64,000 nucleotides of DNA from Apiotrichum sp. Y4204. Lineage: Eukaryota; Basidiomycota; Tremellomycetes; Trichosporonales; Trichosporonaceae. The position numbers and the translations under genes were made by a program. Positions 43,210 through 55,255 of the stretch are shown piece by piece. The stretch lies in contig JAMYHL010000010.1 of assembly GCA_025531455.1 (NCBI GenBank), positions 1,520,400 to 1,584,399 on the forward strand, written 5' to 3'. Within the stretch, counting starts at the first letter, position 1; each line of letters starts with the position of its first letter. The notes under the pieces are model-generated. The model was not told the DNA's origin, ran no database searches, and saw only the letters and a program-made list of their open reading frames with translations.

Positions 43210-45194
43210 ATGTCGCTCCGAGACCGAGACGAGGACGAGAAGGCGGTCGACGTAAAGCACCACGAGTACATCGCGAGCACGCCGTCGTCCGCGGAAGCGG
43301 GCGCAGCGGGCGTCGGCAACGGCGTCGGCGTCGGCGGGGTCACGCACCACACGGACATTGATGCGGGCTTTGACCCCGCGCTAGTCAAGCGCGTGACCCG
43401 CAAGATTGACTGGCGCCTCATTCCCGTCCTCGCCGCCATGTACTGCGTCTCCCTTATCGACCGCACCAACCTCTCGTATGCGCGCCAGGCGAACAAGAAC
43501 CACATGGACAGAGAGCTCGGCACCGGCGGCAACAATTCCAGGTACTCGACCGTCACTGCCGTCTTCTTCGTTCCCTACATCATCCTCGAGATTCCTGTAA
43601 GTGTGCAGATGGAGATTGTGGCGATGTGGATCCACCGATGCCCTGTCGGTCAAATCCGACTGACTTGAACAAACAACCGCAACGCAATGTGACACTCTTG
43701 GCATCTGCCACAAGCTGCGGATCTGCGGACAAGACCAGTTCCGGCCCCCATGTTCGATCACAGACATGTCCTGGCTCCCAACTTCCGTTATCGAACCCAC
43801 CATGAACCCCGGTCCATCTCCTTACCCCTACTAACCCCGCAGTCGCAGCTCGGTCTGCGCAGGTTCGGCGCGCGCTACTGGCTCGGCGGCGCCGTGCTCG
43901 CCTGGGGCATCGTGCAGCTGTGCATGGCGTTCGTCAAGACGTGGCAGCAGCTCGCGGGTCTGCGCGCCGCGCTCGGCGCCTTTGAGTCCGCCCTCTTTCC
44001 TGGTGCCGCCTATCTTCTTGCTTGCTGGTACCCGCGCAAGTCGATGGCGTCGCGCACGACCATCTTCTACATCTCGTCGGCGTTCACCGCCTCCATGTCC
44101 ACGCCCCTCGGATACGCGTACACTCTCATGCACGGCATCGGGGGACTGAGCGGCTGGGCGTGGATGTTCTTCTGGTGGGTGACATGGACCTGGGGGATGC
44201 TTACCTTCCCAGGTGTGGTGTGCTCACCATCATTGTTGGGATTATCGGTGTATGGCGTCTCGTCGATGTGCCGAACAAGGCGACGTTCCTCACCGAGGAG
44301 GAGCGCACCCTTGTCAACACCCGTATTGAGCGTGACCGCGCAGACGCAGAGGACGACCCCATCACCGGCCAGAAGATTTTGACGTACCTCAGCGACTGGA
44401 AACTGTGGCTCTACGGCCTTATGTTCATGTCCAACAACCTTGCTACCTGTGAATCAGAGATGATTTGGACAATGCTGATAGGCAGACTCGCAGGCGTACT
44501 TCCTCCCTGTCATTCTCGGATCCATGGGCTTTGTGAGTACAAACAAAGTACATCACTCGTAAACAGTGCTCACGCCCAGGACTACATTGGCACCATGTTG
44601 CTCGGCACGCCGACCTACGCGTGGGCACTCTTCCCGTCGCTCATCTGCTCCTTCATCGCCGACAAGTACCCGGGCATGCGCGCAGCCATGGTCATGTTCA
44701 ACGGCTGCTGCACCGTAACCGGCACAGCCATGTTCTCCAAGCTCGCAATGTCGCAAAAGACTGCGCGCTACGTCGGTAGGTCTTTGCACGTGTTAACGTC
44801 CTCGAAACATGTTCTGACGGCAGGCGTTTTTCTCGCTGTGGGCGGCGCGAACGCCAATGTCGGCCTGCTCGTCTCGTGGTTCCAGACCAACCTCCGCAAG
44901 CAGTCAAAGCGCGCCGTCTCCTCGGCGCTCGTCATCCTCTGGGGCGGCATTGGTGGTATCCTGGCCGGCTACACCATGATGAACAAGGAGGCACGCAAGG
45001 GGTGAGTAACGTCGATATAATGGTGCTGGTCTGATGGAAGATACCCCACGGGCATTCACTTTACGCTTGCGATGAACGCCTTTGTCGTCGTCGGCTCGGG
45101 CCTGCTCAGCCTCTACTTCCGCTGGATGAACCGCCGCGCCGACCGCGGGCTCGTCGTCCTTGAGGGCGACGAGAACTTCCGCTACCAGCCGTGA
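43210..45194 (+). CDS. MFS transporter, allantoate permease / anion:cation symporter family
   Basis: Seven exons (43210-43596, 43843-44174, 44213-44448, 44486-44532, 44580-44775, 44824-45001, 45041-45194) give 509 residues. About 12 membrane segments are present. The family hallmark after helix 1, D-R-x-N-x-x-x-A, appears as DRTNLSYA. Other landmarks are LGAFESALFPGAAYLLACWY and the loop motif ADKYPGMRAA. The family (DAL5/TNA1/THI-like) imports organic anions and vitamins such as allantoate, nicotinate, biotin or pantothenate. The soluble N-terminus is charged and Gly/Val-rich. Substrate cannot be assigned. The second member at 49.8 kb is clearly related but not a recent copy. Confidence 0.92.
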
Positions 45195-47834
45195 GCGAGC
45201 GGGGGTGAGATGAGGGTAAGAGCTTGGGTTTGGGTTTATGTTCGGGGGACATTGTGGCAGTTGGGAGTGTTGTAGCGGTCAGCAGTAAAGCAGGGCAATA
45301 GGAACGAGGAGCTGTATAGGAAGAATCGAACGAATGCAGAATTGAGTCGAGTCAATAACCGAGCTGTGAACCGCGAGCAACATGCTCCATCCCTTGGGGC
45401 ATGTCAGATGCCAGCTACAACCAACAATTCAACGAGCTGGGGTGATCGAGGATTATGTCAGAGGATGATCCATCCCCATGGTCCCCCACACGAGGCTGAG
45501 AGGACTTCGAAGCTTCGAAGACGGAGTCTCCATCTCACAGCCGGCGACGCCAACTTGGAATGGGCTGGCGACTTGCTTGTGTACTTTGGTCTCGGGTGAA
45601 GCATAGACGGAAATGACCATCGTGGTGTCACCAGCCACACTCTCTACCCTCCCTCTATCCCCACCTTATCTCTCCCGGCCCGACCCACGGCCCGCACATC
45701 CGGATGCTGGTTTGCGCCAGCTTATCGCAATCGGCACAGGGTAACGCGACCCCCTGCGCCACCATTCCTCGAGAAGGATCACGGGTGCGAGTGGCTTCCT
45801 GGTCGGGGATAGTGCGAGTTTGAAGAGCCAGCCCGATCTCCCTCACGTTTACTGGGTCGCTGTACTGCCGCAGGCGTCGACTGTACATTAGAGTGGGGAG
45901 CACCAGGACCCAGCCACTCAGTTTCAGAGCATTTCTGATATGCAATTCGGACGTCGTTTCGCAGTGTGCCTACCGGAGATGTCATTCCCAGAGAGAAAAC
46001 ACTACCTCAGCGCCCCCGCTGCGCTGACCGGTGAGCCGGTGATCGGGGGTAGATTGAAGGCGCGACATCACCTCGTCTGTGGCGCATCCGCGAGGGATGG
46101 AGGACGAGGTGCGCCGCGGGGTCTCCGCAGAATGTGAGTTTTGTCCCACTGGGGTTTACAGGATATCCTCTAGCGGCACCTCGGCAACCAGGACCTTCGG
46201 CGATGGCAGCGGCGTTTCAGCGTCATTGTGTCAATCGTCGCTGTGTCAGTTCCTGGTATTGTTTTTCCCCCCCACTCGGGGTTTCCGACAGAAGTGGCTG
46301 AATTCTGGATTACGGCCCACGGGCAAAGTCACCGCTAAGAGGTGCGGGTGAAGGGGCGTAGAATCGCCTGTTGTCGACACTGCAGATGAAAGAGAGGGGT
46401 GAGGAAGATGGTCAGGAGATGGGGAATTCACCGTTGCGATTCCAACGCGGCCTGTGCGGTGCGTCGCCTGCACCGTAACCAGTTAGCCGATTTGAGACCC
46501 TCCCACGAGCAGCTGCGCGTGGGGTGCGCCACGCCTTAGTGAGTGACATGTGGTGAGCAGGCGGACAGCGGGGACAGCGCGGGCAGTGCGGGCAGTGCGG
46601 GCAAGTCGCTCATTTCCGAGACGGTGGACAATTGCGGGCCGCCGACATTAGAAACAAGTTTCTGTTTATCCAAAGGCTGATTGAGCGTAGGCCGGTAGAG
46701 CGAGGCTGTAGCTTGGAGGAGTCAATCCCCGCCCACTGGTCATTGCCCATCCAGGACGTATCCCCGGTAGGTGGTGGGTGTATTGCGCTGGGCACTTCCG
46801 ATAACAAGCAGGGTGGTGGCAGATTGTGGCTGGCTAGAGTAAGCACGAGTAAGGACCAGAGCAAGGTCTGCGATCGGGGATTGAAGACCGGTCATGTGTA
46901 TGATCAGAGTGGACCATGGACTAGGTGGGGGGAATGTGTCGGCACGTCCGCAATTGCGGCAAAAGGCCCTCGAACACTGGAACTGACGATGAAGTACGCC
47001 CAGTTACGGATGACACCATGCCAGCTGCAACGTCCACGTCCACTTTGCCGCTGGGTCGTTGGCGCGCTGGCTGCTCTGCCAGGGTCCAGAAAACGAATGG
47101 GCGGACAAAGGGGGTGTAAAGGGCATCAAGGGATCTGGGTGGGTGCATGGTGGCCTGTGCGCTCGCTGTGCAGGCAGCAGCCCGAAGCCTGTCATCAGGT
47201 GGTCAGCCGCCGAGCCATCGCTTGTGAGCGGTCAGCGCGGCAGCGGGGGATGCCCATGTGCACAGATGCAGTCAGCAAGAGGAGTGAGTAGTGATCTGTA
47301 GGATGTAATCGTGTGAAGAATAGAAAAGGAGGCAAGAACCTGCCAAGACAAACGTGCGAGAAATGTGTGGCGTCTGGGATCCGACAAGCAAGTCCCTTGA
47401 TCACCTTGCGTGGCACTCTTCTCTTTTGTACCTTTGTGGCGCGTCTCAGAGACAAAGGACAATGAAGAAACTGCGGTCAATAGACTTTGGACATTCCGCC
47501 TCGTCTGCAGCTGTATCTATACACTCTCCAGCTCGCTACCCTGGGGCACGGGGGCAGGTTCCGAGTGCATTCCAGCAGGGAACGAGGAGCAGGAAATGTC
47601 GGCCGGGTGTGGGCCGTAGAGCCGCGGCATGTCGGCAAGCGGCAGCGGCGCAACCATACTCCGCACCCAGGGCAGGAACGGGGCAGCCAGGCTGCAGACT
47701 CAATGTCGAACGGTGTTGGGGGTCGTCCACATGCGGTATGAGCGTTTCAGGCGCGGAGAGGACAGCAACCAGCTTACCAGACATGGAGAATGGTGGGCGA
47801 GTGGGTGAGTGAGAAGATGCATTGGAGGTTGATC

Positions 47835-47866
47835 CGGCTGTCGGCTGTCGGCTGTCGGCTGTCGGC
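47835..47866. repeat. Heptanucleotide tandem repeat (GGCTGTC)
   Basis: Four or more near-perfect copies of a 7-bp GGCTGTC unit in tandem within the large gene-poor interval. Confidence 0.8.
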
Positions 47867-48671
47867 TATTGGTGTCTCGTACTTTGTTTTCTCGTCAAGT
47901 CTGGTAAGACAGCGACAACAAAAGCGAGTGGGGACCCGGATGTTGCAATTGTCGCATGTCGCTCGTCGTGACACTCAAAGACACCGAGTCACTCTCAAAG
48001 ATCTCCAAGACTGCCTGCAATCGTGGATCATGTCGCCGATGGTAGAAGGCCTGGACGCGGACAATGGCCTGCAGTCCAATCAGATCATCAACGTTCATCT
48101 CCGACTTGCGCGCGCAGCCGACTTTGCTCTCGGAGAGGCGGGGAGGGACGATGGGGGTTGGGGTGGGGACGCGTCTGGATGTCGCCCTGCGGGGCACCAA
48201 GTCATCCCAAGACGATGCATGGGCCACTTGTTGACAAGAAATGTTCGTCGCACGTCGCAAGCTGTGCTGTTTGTGTTCACTGCCACCCCCTGTCGTCTCT
48301 CGGCTTCGGGCATTACAGTGCTCTTGGGTCTTGAATCGCCCATTGTGCGTCACCGTTCTTGAGAGGCTTCGCTCAAGTCCGACGCATTCTACGCTCTATG
48401 ATACCAGCAGCATCGTACTTTGTGATGTTCGGACAGGCAGCGAGGCTAGCGAGGACGCGACGAACAATGGAGACTATGGGCGTAGGAATGCACGAGGTGA
48501 TTAGACAAGATTACACAGATCAACCGTTAAACACGACGCCTCCGAAGCACAGCACGCGCGCCTGCTGAATGCTGAACAGGACGCGCGTACGGGCAGTGAC
48601 CACCACGATCCCATAGCCTTACAACCCCCACGGTCGCGATTAGGACAGGTGTTGGGGATAGAGGGGATAGC

Positions 48672-48687
48672 GGGGGGGGGGGGGGGG
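48672..48687 (+). repeat. Homopolymer run of 16 G
   Basis: An uninterrupted run of 16 G on the plus strand. Purine-rich sequence flanks it. It is the second long G run in this window. Confidence 0.9.
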
Positions 48688-49806
48688 TCCAAGAGCGGGT
48701 CAAGGCCAGACCCGCAATCATTGGACGATGATTGATTGATTGATGAAGTGGCTGAGGTTGAGCCCCGCCGGGGCCGCCGGGCCCCGTGGGAGCGAGGAGA
48801 GTCACATTCCTTGACCAGTCGAAACGCGGCGACTGCTCTGCAAGGATTCCCGGCGGCACCGCGCTCAGGCAGCAGCAAAGGGGGTAGGCGAGGAGGGGGA
48901 TAGGAGGGTTTACAATCAGGTCAAGGGCCGGAAGGGCCGGAGCCAGGACACGCGCTGGATCATGGTTCCGAGTGTGTGAGTCGCTCGAGTGGGGGAGGGA
49001 TGGAGGAGGAGGGAGGAGGAGAGATTAATGGCTCTGTGAGAATACAGGGGAAATCAGCTCGCATCTTGCTCTGTACAGCATGGACAGTGCACAACGTGTG
49101 GAGATACAGCGGGGGTGTTCAGGGGGTGGCGTCGAGCAGAGTGGGGGAAGTGGTAATGGTGAGCGGGGAAGAGGTGGCGGCGGCGTCGGCGGCTGCGCGG
49201 GGGGCGAGTCTTGAGAGGAACACGGGGACAAGGAGGAACAGCATCATTGGGATCTCTTTTGCGTTGTCTGTCTGTCGGCTGTTGTTGTCTGCGGCCGCGA
49301 CTTGGTTCTCCCTCAGTATATCCAGCATCATCACCACGACATCATGCAGGCCATGCACCTCAGATCCCACCGGCGTGCTGCTGTGCTCCCACTCTCTCAC
49401 AACAACAAATGTCTGTATCTCGATACCTCGCTACGTCTGGGGTCGGTGAGAAGATTACTGCTCTGCAAAACATTATAAGAACGGTGACCTTTTCTTGCTT
49501 CTCCTTTTCTTCTTCTTCAACATCTCAACAAGAGTCTTCTCAACAGCCTCCTCTCCAGCCTTTTGAGACCTCATCCCTCACACTCTCTAGACTCTAGAAA
49601 TCAGACGCCGACTAGACTCTGACACCTTCTCGCACCTCGCAGCAGCAGCGCAGACTACTCGATCGTTCGTCTTCAGCAACACGTCACCTTTGTGCTCCAC
49701 TTGTTTGCTTTGTCGTCTTTGTAGCCAGCTCTTCACCTCTACAACCGCCGAATAGGTTGCGACACCTCCTTCCACGAGTTACCCATCCAAACGAGACATC
49801 CACGAG

Positions 49807-51391
49807 ATGGCCGACACAACCTCTATCGAAAATGAAAAGTTTGCAGATGTCAAGGTCGACTACGGCAAGGAGCTCCGCCAGGACTCCAACTCGACCGCCG
49901 ACCTCGAGTGCCAGGACATTAACACTGCAAAGTTGATCCGCAAGGTGTGAGTGCAAGCTGCTGTCGTCGTATCCTCCCCACAGCCGTCATCTAACACGCT
50001 CAGCGACTTGCACATTGTCCCTTGGCTCGCTCTTCTCTACCTGCTGTCCTTCCTCGACCGTTCCAACATTGGTAACGCCAACCTCTTCGGTCTTTCCGTC
50101 GACATAAAGCTCACCTCTGACGAGTATGCGACCTGCCTCGCCATCTTCTTCGTGTGCTACGTCCTCTTTGAGGTGCCCTCCAACATGGTCATGAAAGCGT
50201 GGCGCCCTTCCATGTGGATTCCCATCATTATGATCGCCTGGGGCATCGTCATGACCCTCATGGGTATAGTCCACAACTTTGCTGGTCTCCTTGCCGCACG
50301 TGTGTTCCTCGGCGCTACCGAGGCCGGACTGTTCCCTGGCGTCTCGTTCTAGTGAGTGTCACCTCATTCTCCACCCGCTAATTCCCAGCCTCACGCAATG
50401 GTACCGTCGGTACGAGATTTCCTGGCGTATCTCGCTGTTCTTCTCCGCCGCCACTGCCGCCGGTGCCTTTGGTGGACTTCTCGCTCGCCTCATCTTTATG
50501 ATGGACGGTGTTGGTGGCCAGCAGGGTTGGCGCTGGATCTTCATTCTTGAGGGTCTCGCCACCATTATCATTGCCATCGTCTCCTTCTGGGTCATGTACG
50601 ACTACCCCGACACTGCCAAGTTCCTTACCCCCGCTGAGCGCCACGTTATCCGCCAGCGTCTCCACCTCGACAATGACGGCTGCTCGCACGCCTTCAAGAC
50701 CAAGTTTGTCTGGGACGCCTTCACCGACTGGAAGGTCTGGGCCTATGCCATCATGTTCCACGGTGCTCTTTGCCCGGTCTACACCTTCTCGCTCTTCTCC
50801 CCCACTCTTGTGGCCAACCTCGGTTACGCTGCCGCGCGCGCTCAGTTGATGTCGGTCCCTCCTTACGTCGTTGCCGCGTTCTGCACCGTCGGAACCGGTT
50901 ACCTCTCGGACAAGCTCCGGATGCGTGGTATTCTTGTCATCATTGGTGCCACCATGGGCGCCATCGGCTACGGTCTCCTCCTCGCCAACGTCAGCAACCA
51001 GGTCAACTACTTTGCTCTTTTCCTTGCCGCCATGGGCATCTACCCTCTTGTCCCCGTCATCATGGCCTGGGGCAGCAACAACGCTGGTGGCTCGCTCAAG
51101 AAGTCCGTCGCCACTGCCATCATCGTCTCAATCGGCAACTGCGGTGGTATCGTCTCGTCATTCATCTACCCCAAGGAGGACAAGCCCCGCTACCGCAAGG
51201 GCCACTCGATCTGCCTTGGCTACTGCCTTATCACCGTCCTCACTGCCGTCATCCTCTGGGCCTACTGCTGGTGGGCCAACAAGCAGCGCGCTGCCCGCAA
51301 CGCCGCCCGCGGCCACGCCTGGAGCGAGGAGGAGAAGAAGGAGCTTGAGGACCGTGGCGACCACAACGACTGGTTTGTCTACGCGACCTAA
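49807..51391 (+). CDS. MFS transporter, allantoate permease / nicotinate-type family
   Basis: Three exons (49807-49946, 50004-50351, 50389-51391) give 496 residues with about 12 membrane segments. The signature after helix 1 is LDRSNIGNANLFGL, the standard DRxNIGNA of the anion:cation symporter family. Next come FEVPSNMVMKAW and LGATEAGLFPGVSFYLTQWY, then the inter-domain helix and a RMRGILVIIG loop. It resembles the TNA1/DAL5 branch used for small organic acids. The N-terminus is acidic and soluble. Codon usage is strongly biased to C-ending codons, and the leader upstream is long and CT-rich, both of which suggest high expression. Substrate is unknown. Confidence 0.93.
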
Positions 51392-54238
51392 GCCGCAAGT
51401 ATATTCCCGAGTTACCCGCCTACTTTACCCAATCACCCCATCAGCAGCGCTGTCGTCCTGCTCACCCATCCCCATGCGTTGACTGCGTCCAGTTGTAAAT
51501 AATAGTTAGTAGGAAGAAAAAAAGCGACACACAGGAACAGTAGATAGAAGGGACACGCTCCGGATGTTTAGGTATGAATCGTCTGTGCCCACATACACTA
51601 GTTCCTCGCGTTCCTTGAACGCAATCTCTTAATCTCAGTCTTAGGAGGCACTAACAGATAAGCGGGCCGGTCAAGACAGTCGTGATCCTGGTTTGCCCTT
51701 TGTTTCATTTCTCCGCTGGGTTCTTGCATTCTCGGGTTCTCGGGTTCTCGCGTTCTTTGGTTGCGTGATCGAGAAGACCACCGCTCCTGATTCGCTCAGG
51801 CCTGGTGTCTACTGTCAATTGTCAATTGTCGAGACGGAGTACACGGATGCACAGATCCTACAGAGCTCGAGCCAGTCGCGATTGTCCTGGCCTAGGCTAG
51901 CTTCTCCGACTCCCAGATCCCAGCCTCACAGGCTCACGGGCTCTCAGAACATACTCCCATGTTCCCATGTTTCTCATCTTTTGATGCGCCCTCGGCCGAC
52001 CTGGGCCACATCCTCCTTGGCGATCGGGGTGGAGGTGCGAGGATTGGGCATCAAGCAGAAAAGGAGTTCCAGAGTCCAGAGTGAAGTGCCCAGAGTCCGG
52101 GCTCGATCCAGGCCTCGACGTTCCAGAGCTAGAGATACAAGACGCGTCCGCCATGTTGATATCGACTCGCGATCCCCCGCTCCTCCATTCCTCTGGTAAG
52201 CTGTGTGCACGAGTGAGAACCCCGTGTGCTAATCCCAGTCTGTCCATTCCCTGCGCCCGAGGAACGAGCTTTTGTTCACCTCCGTCCATTGCAGCTGTGA
52301 TCAGTCGCTGTCGTGATTGAGCACTTATTCCCTGACTCTTGACTCTTACTCTTGCAGACTGATTCCTTCATCGTCTGACCTCGCTCCCGGACATCACTGA
52401 TCGTCGACAGCTGCTGTGAGACAGAGACTAGTGTCGCTGTAACGGGGAGATCTTGTTTGCCTGACTTGTTGAGTATCGAGCTGGTCGCGGGTCGCCTGTT
52501 TCACAGATCTGGGCTGCTCTCCCGCAGATTGATTCGGCGAGCCCCGACCCACACAGGGGATACTCTGGGCGAGGGGCGTCGCAAATCCGGCATCCCGTGA
52601 GGTCTCCTCCCGAGTGAGATCAAGTGGACGGACAGTTGTGACTTTTCGACTTGCTGTACTGCTGTTCCTTCCGACGGACGGTTTGCCAGTTGGTGTATTC
52701 TTCATTTCCCACCTGCGACAGTTTGATTTCCACACTCTTCATTCCGAATTATCGTTTCCAAAACAGCGCAAGTCGTATCCCCCCTGTCCTTGTCAACACC
52801 AGATCCGCCATGGTCGCCGCGACACAATCTCCCTCTCAACGGAGTAAAGTACCCACCCCATACAATCATGTACACTCAGGGCGCTCCGCACTGGAATCGC
52901 GACTCCACACGCCAAAGAGTGGTAGCAACGCTGGGTACAGGCAGAACGTGCCAGCCATGACGTTTCTTACGGCAGCGTCACACGCGCACTGTGCCTGCCG
53001 AGTTTGGTAATCGTGTGCCAGAGTGCAGGAACGAGGTCCGGAAGGGAGTATACTCGTGGCCGACGTCAACAGGGCAGTGACCGGGATGTTTGGGTTGCCC
53101 AGGATCTGGGCCAACGGCATCGGCTACGACTTTGTAATTGTGTGCCTAAATGTGTCCGAGACCGCGAAGTGATACAGCGCGCCTGACCATTTATGGACCT
53201 TACTTGATGCTTGATGTTTACTCTCTGTTGCCAGGTCCACAAGACGGAATGTCGCTCTGACAATGAAGGACTACAGTTCATTCTGCCGAACTCCACTCTG
53301 CCCCTCACCAACCATCAACCTAACTAAACCGCTCGGGAGTGCCGAGTGAGCGCCAGTGCGCGAGCGCTAGCGAATGCTCGAATGGAATCAAAGTCGTCGT
53401 GCGCTGCGCACTCTAATCTTACACAAATTGCCTGCGTATCTGTATTCTGGACCAGTGGAGCCTTGGGGTCGCCCAGTTCCCAGTTACGCCCTCGGTCTGA
53501 ACCGTACGCCCCGGCACACTGGCCGGCTGTGCGCCGGCCGTCCGGGAGTCGCAGTGTTCTCACGTATTAGCGCGCCTTGGACAGTAGGTTAGAGGTACTG
53601 TATACCGTGTGCCGCGTACCGGACACTATGCTTGTGATCTGTGACACCTGCCCTGTGCCCAGGTCCATCCATGTTCGGTTCGGCATATCGTTTCGGCTCG
53701 GAGACTCGATTCGCGAAGGTTCGGGAAGAGGCCGCCACCCGCCGCGCCGCCCGCCCGAGCCTATTCCCCACACTACTGTCAGAATCGCGCCGAGCGTCGC
53801 GGTGCGGTGTCCATTCCGTGGCGGCAGCAGTGCTCTACGCTGCGATGGTGCATGGGTGTGACTACTTGGTCGTACCAGACCACCCATTGAGCCGAGGATG
53901 CCGAACTGCCGCGGGTTCAGCACGGCATGTCCACAATTGTCTTTTGTGGGCAGACCACGAGGGAGGACGGAAATCTGTTCGTTTACTCGCCCAGTGGTGG
54001 TGGCTCATTGCGGAGAGTCCTGATATCTCCTTGTGCGCCACAAGTGGATGAATTGCATGTCGTTCTCTCGCGCAGTGGTACGCGTCCGCGGACACGTCCT
54101 ATCGCGTTGAACTGGCATGGCTTCAAACTGGTTAAAATGCCAGACTCAACAGACGTCATCGTGTCCAGCGGGTGTTCTACATCCGGAGTTCCGCCGCCCA
54201 GGGGGTGTTCCGGCAGGTCTATGACGACAAGGAATCGA

Positions 54239-54270
54239 AGCGCTGAAGCACATGAGCGCTGAAGCACATG
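54239..54270. repeat. 16-bp perfect tandem duplication
   Basis: AGCGCTGAAGCACATG occurs twice in direct tandem (54239-54254 and 54255-54270), with further CATGAG motifs just after it. Confidence 0.85.
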
Positions 54271-55040
54271 GACTTATGAGCCATGAGCACATGAGCCCGA
54301 AGTCGCGTGGCTCTAACATGGCGCTTCACGAGTCGGCCGTCGACCCAGACTTCGAGGCCGATGGCGACACCGATAGCAGGGCTCTAACCTCGCTATTCTC
54401 GCTGTGCCGGCTTGGCCTGTCGACTACGTTGTTTCAAGCATTGGTCTAATGGACGCGCCGTCGCGCCAGATAATTAATCCGCGAACTTGACGAGGAATGA
54501 GCCCCTGAAAGCTGTTGCGCGCAGGCGGCGCAGTGCCCGCGTACTGCGGGCAACCGGTCGCGGTCCGCTCCACAGTCTGACTGTCGGGCCCGGTTGTCCG
54601 ATTGGGCAGATATGCAGACGCCCTCACTATCTGATTATCAGTCGCGGCGTCTTGGAGCGCTCTGCGCGCGGTCGATGCAATAAAACAGGGTGTTCGAGGC
54701 ACGGAGATGAAGTACCAGGACTGTTCTTCACTTCCGATGTTTCCGCGACACCACACTTCTGGCACCAAACACCCATGCTCAGAACACGTTTTTCCAAACT
54801 CCGTTTCCCCAACTTCGGCCGACGCCATCGAAAAACAGGTGGTCGACACCATTGCGCTCCTGAACACCACACGCTGCAACACATTCTTGGACACTCGCTT
54901 ACGCGAGCAGTTCGTCTTGGCAGGCATACACATGCCGTCAGATCGAAAGGCAAAGCGATGGTTGCCCCCGGTTGTGGAGACCTGCGGCGCAACGCAGTTT
55001 TTGTCCGTCACCTATTTTCGGCCTTTTTTGGGTGATTTTT

Positions 55041-55049
55041 ATCAGATAA
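55041..55049 (+). promoter_or_regulatory. Iron-repressor GATA site upstream of the siderophore transporter
   Basis: ATCAGATAA is a perfect match to the ATCWGATAA consensus bound by fungal iron-responsive GATA repressors (SREA/Fep1/Urbs1 type). It is 207 nt upstream of the transporter start. Such genes are repressed by iron in other fungi. Its activity here is inferred. Confidence 0.65.
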
Positions 55050-55255
55050 CGTGCGCGTGACTTGGTTAGGTCGGTCGTAGCCAAAGTCAAAAAAAAAAAC
55101 AAAAAAAATGGTGGTGGTGGCTGAAGCGGGTCCCGACCCCATTCAATTCAGGTTTCCAGTGAAAATGCGCTTAAAGTCGATGCACAACTCACGTTCTTTC
55201 CATCCAACCTCCTCACTTTTCTGCTACTCTCCTTATCACCAACAGTAGCACCGCA

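Larger units (their letters stand above)
45195..49806. other. 4.6-kb interval with no recognisable gene
   Basis: This is the largest gap. It contains an MFS 3' flank, a heptanucleotide repeat near 47835-47866, a GCGGGCAGT-type minisatellite near 46573-46605, a 16-G run at 48672-48687 and, at its right end, a CT-rich leader that probably forms the 5' UTR of the MFS gene at 49807. Open frames up to about 220 codons are on both strands, overlap each other and lack motifs. No terminal repeats or polymerase motifs were seen. Confidence 0.5.
51392..55255. other. 3.9-kb interval before the siderophore transporter
   Basis: This holds an MFS 3' flank and a promoter with a GATA-type site at 55041-55049. 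A 16-bp perfect tandem repeat lies at 54239-54270 and an A-rich tract near 55089-55108. Open frames of 80-195 codons (for example on both strands around 54.4-55.0 kb) have no recognisable features. No mobile-element core was found. Confidence 0.45.

Noticed and set aside
46632..47291. 219-codon plus-strand frame
   Set aside because: No domain, no supportive composition, and opposite-strand frames overlap it throughout.
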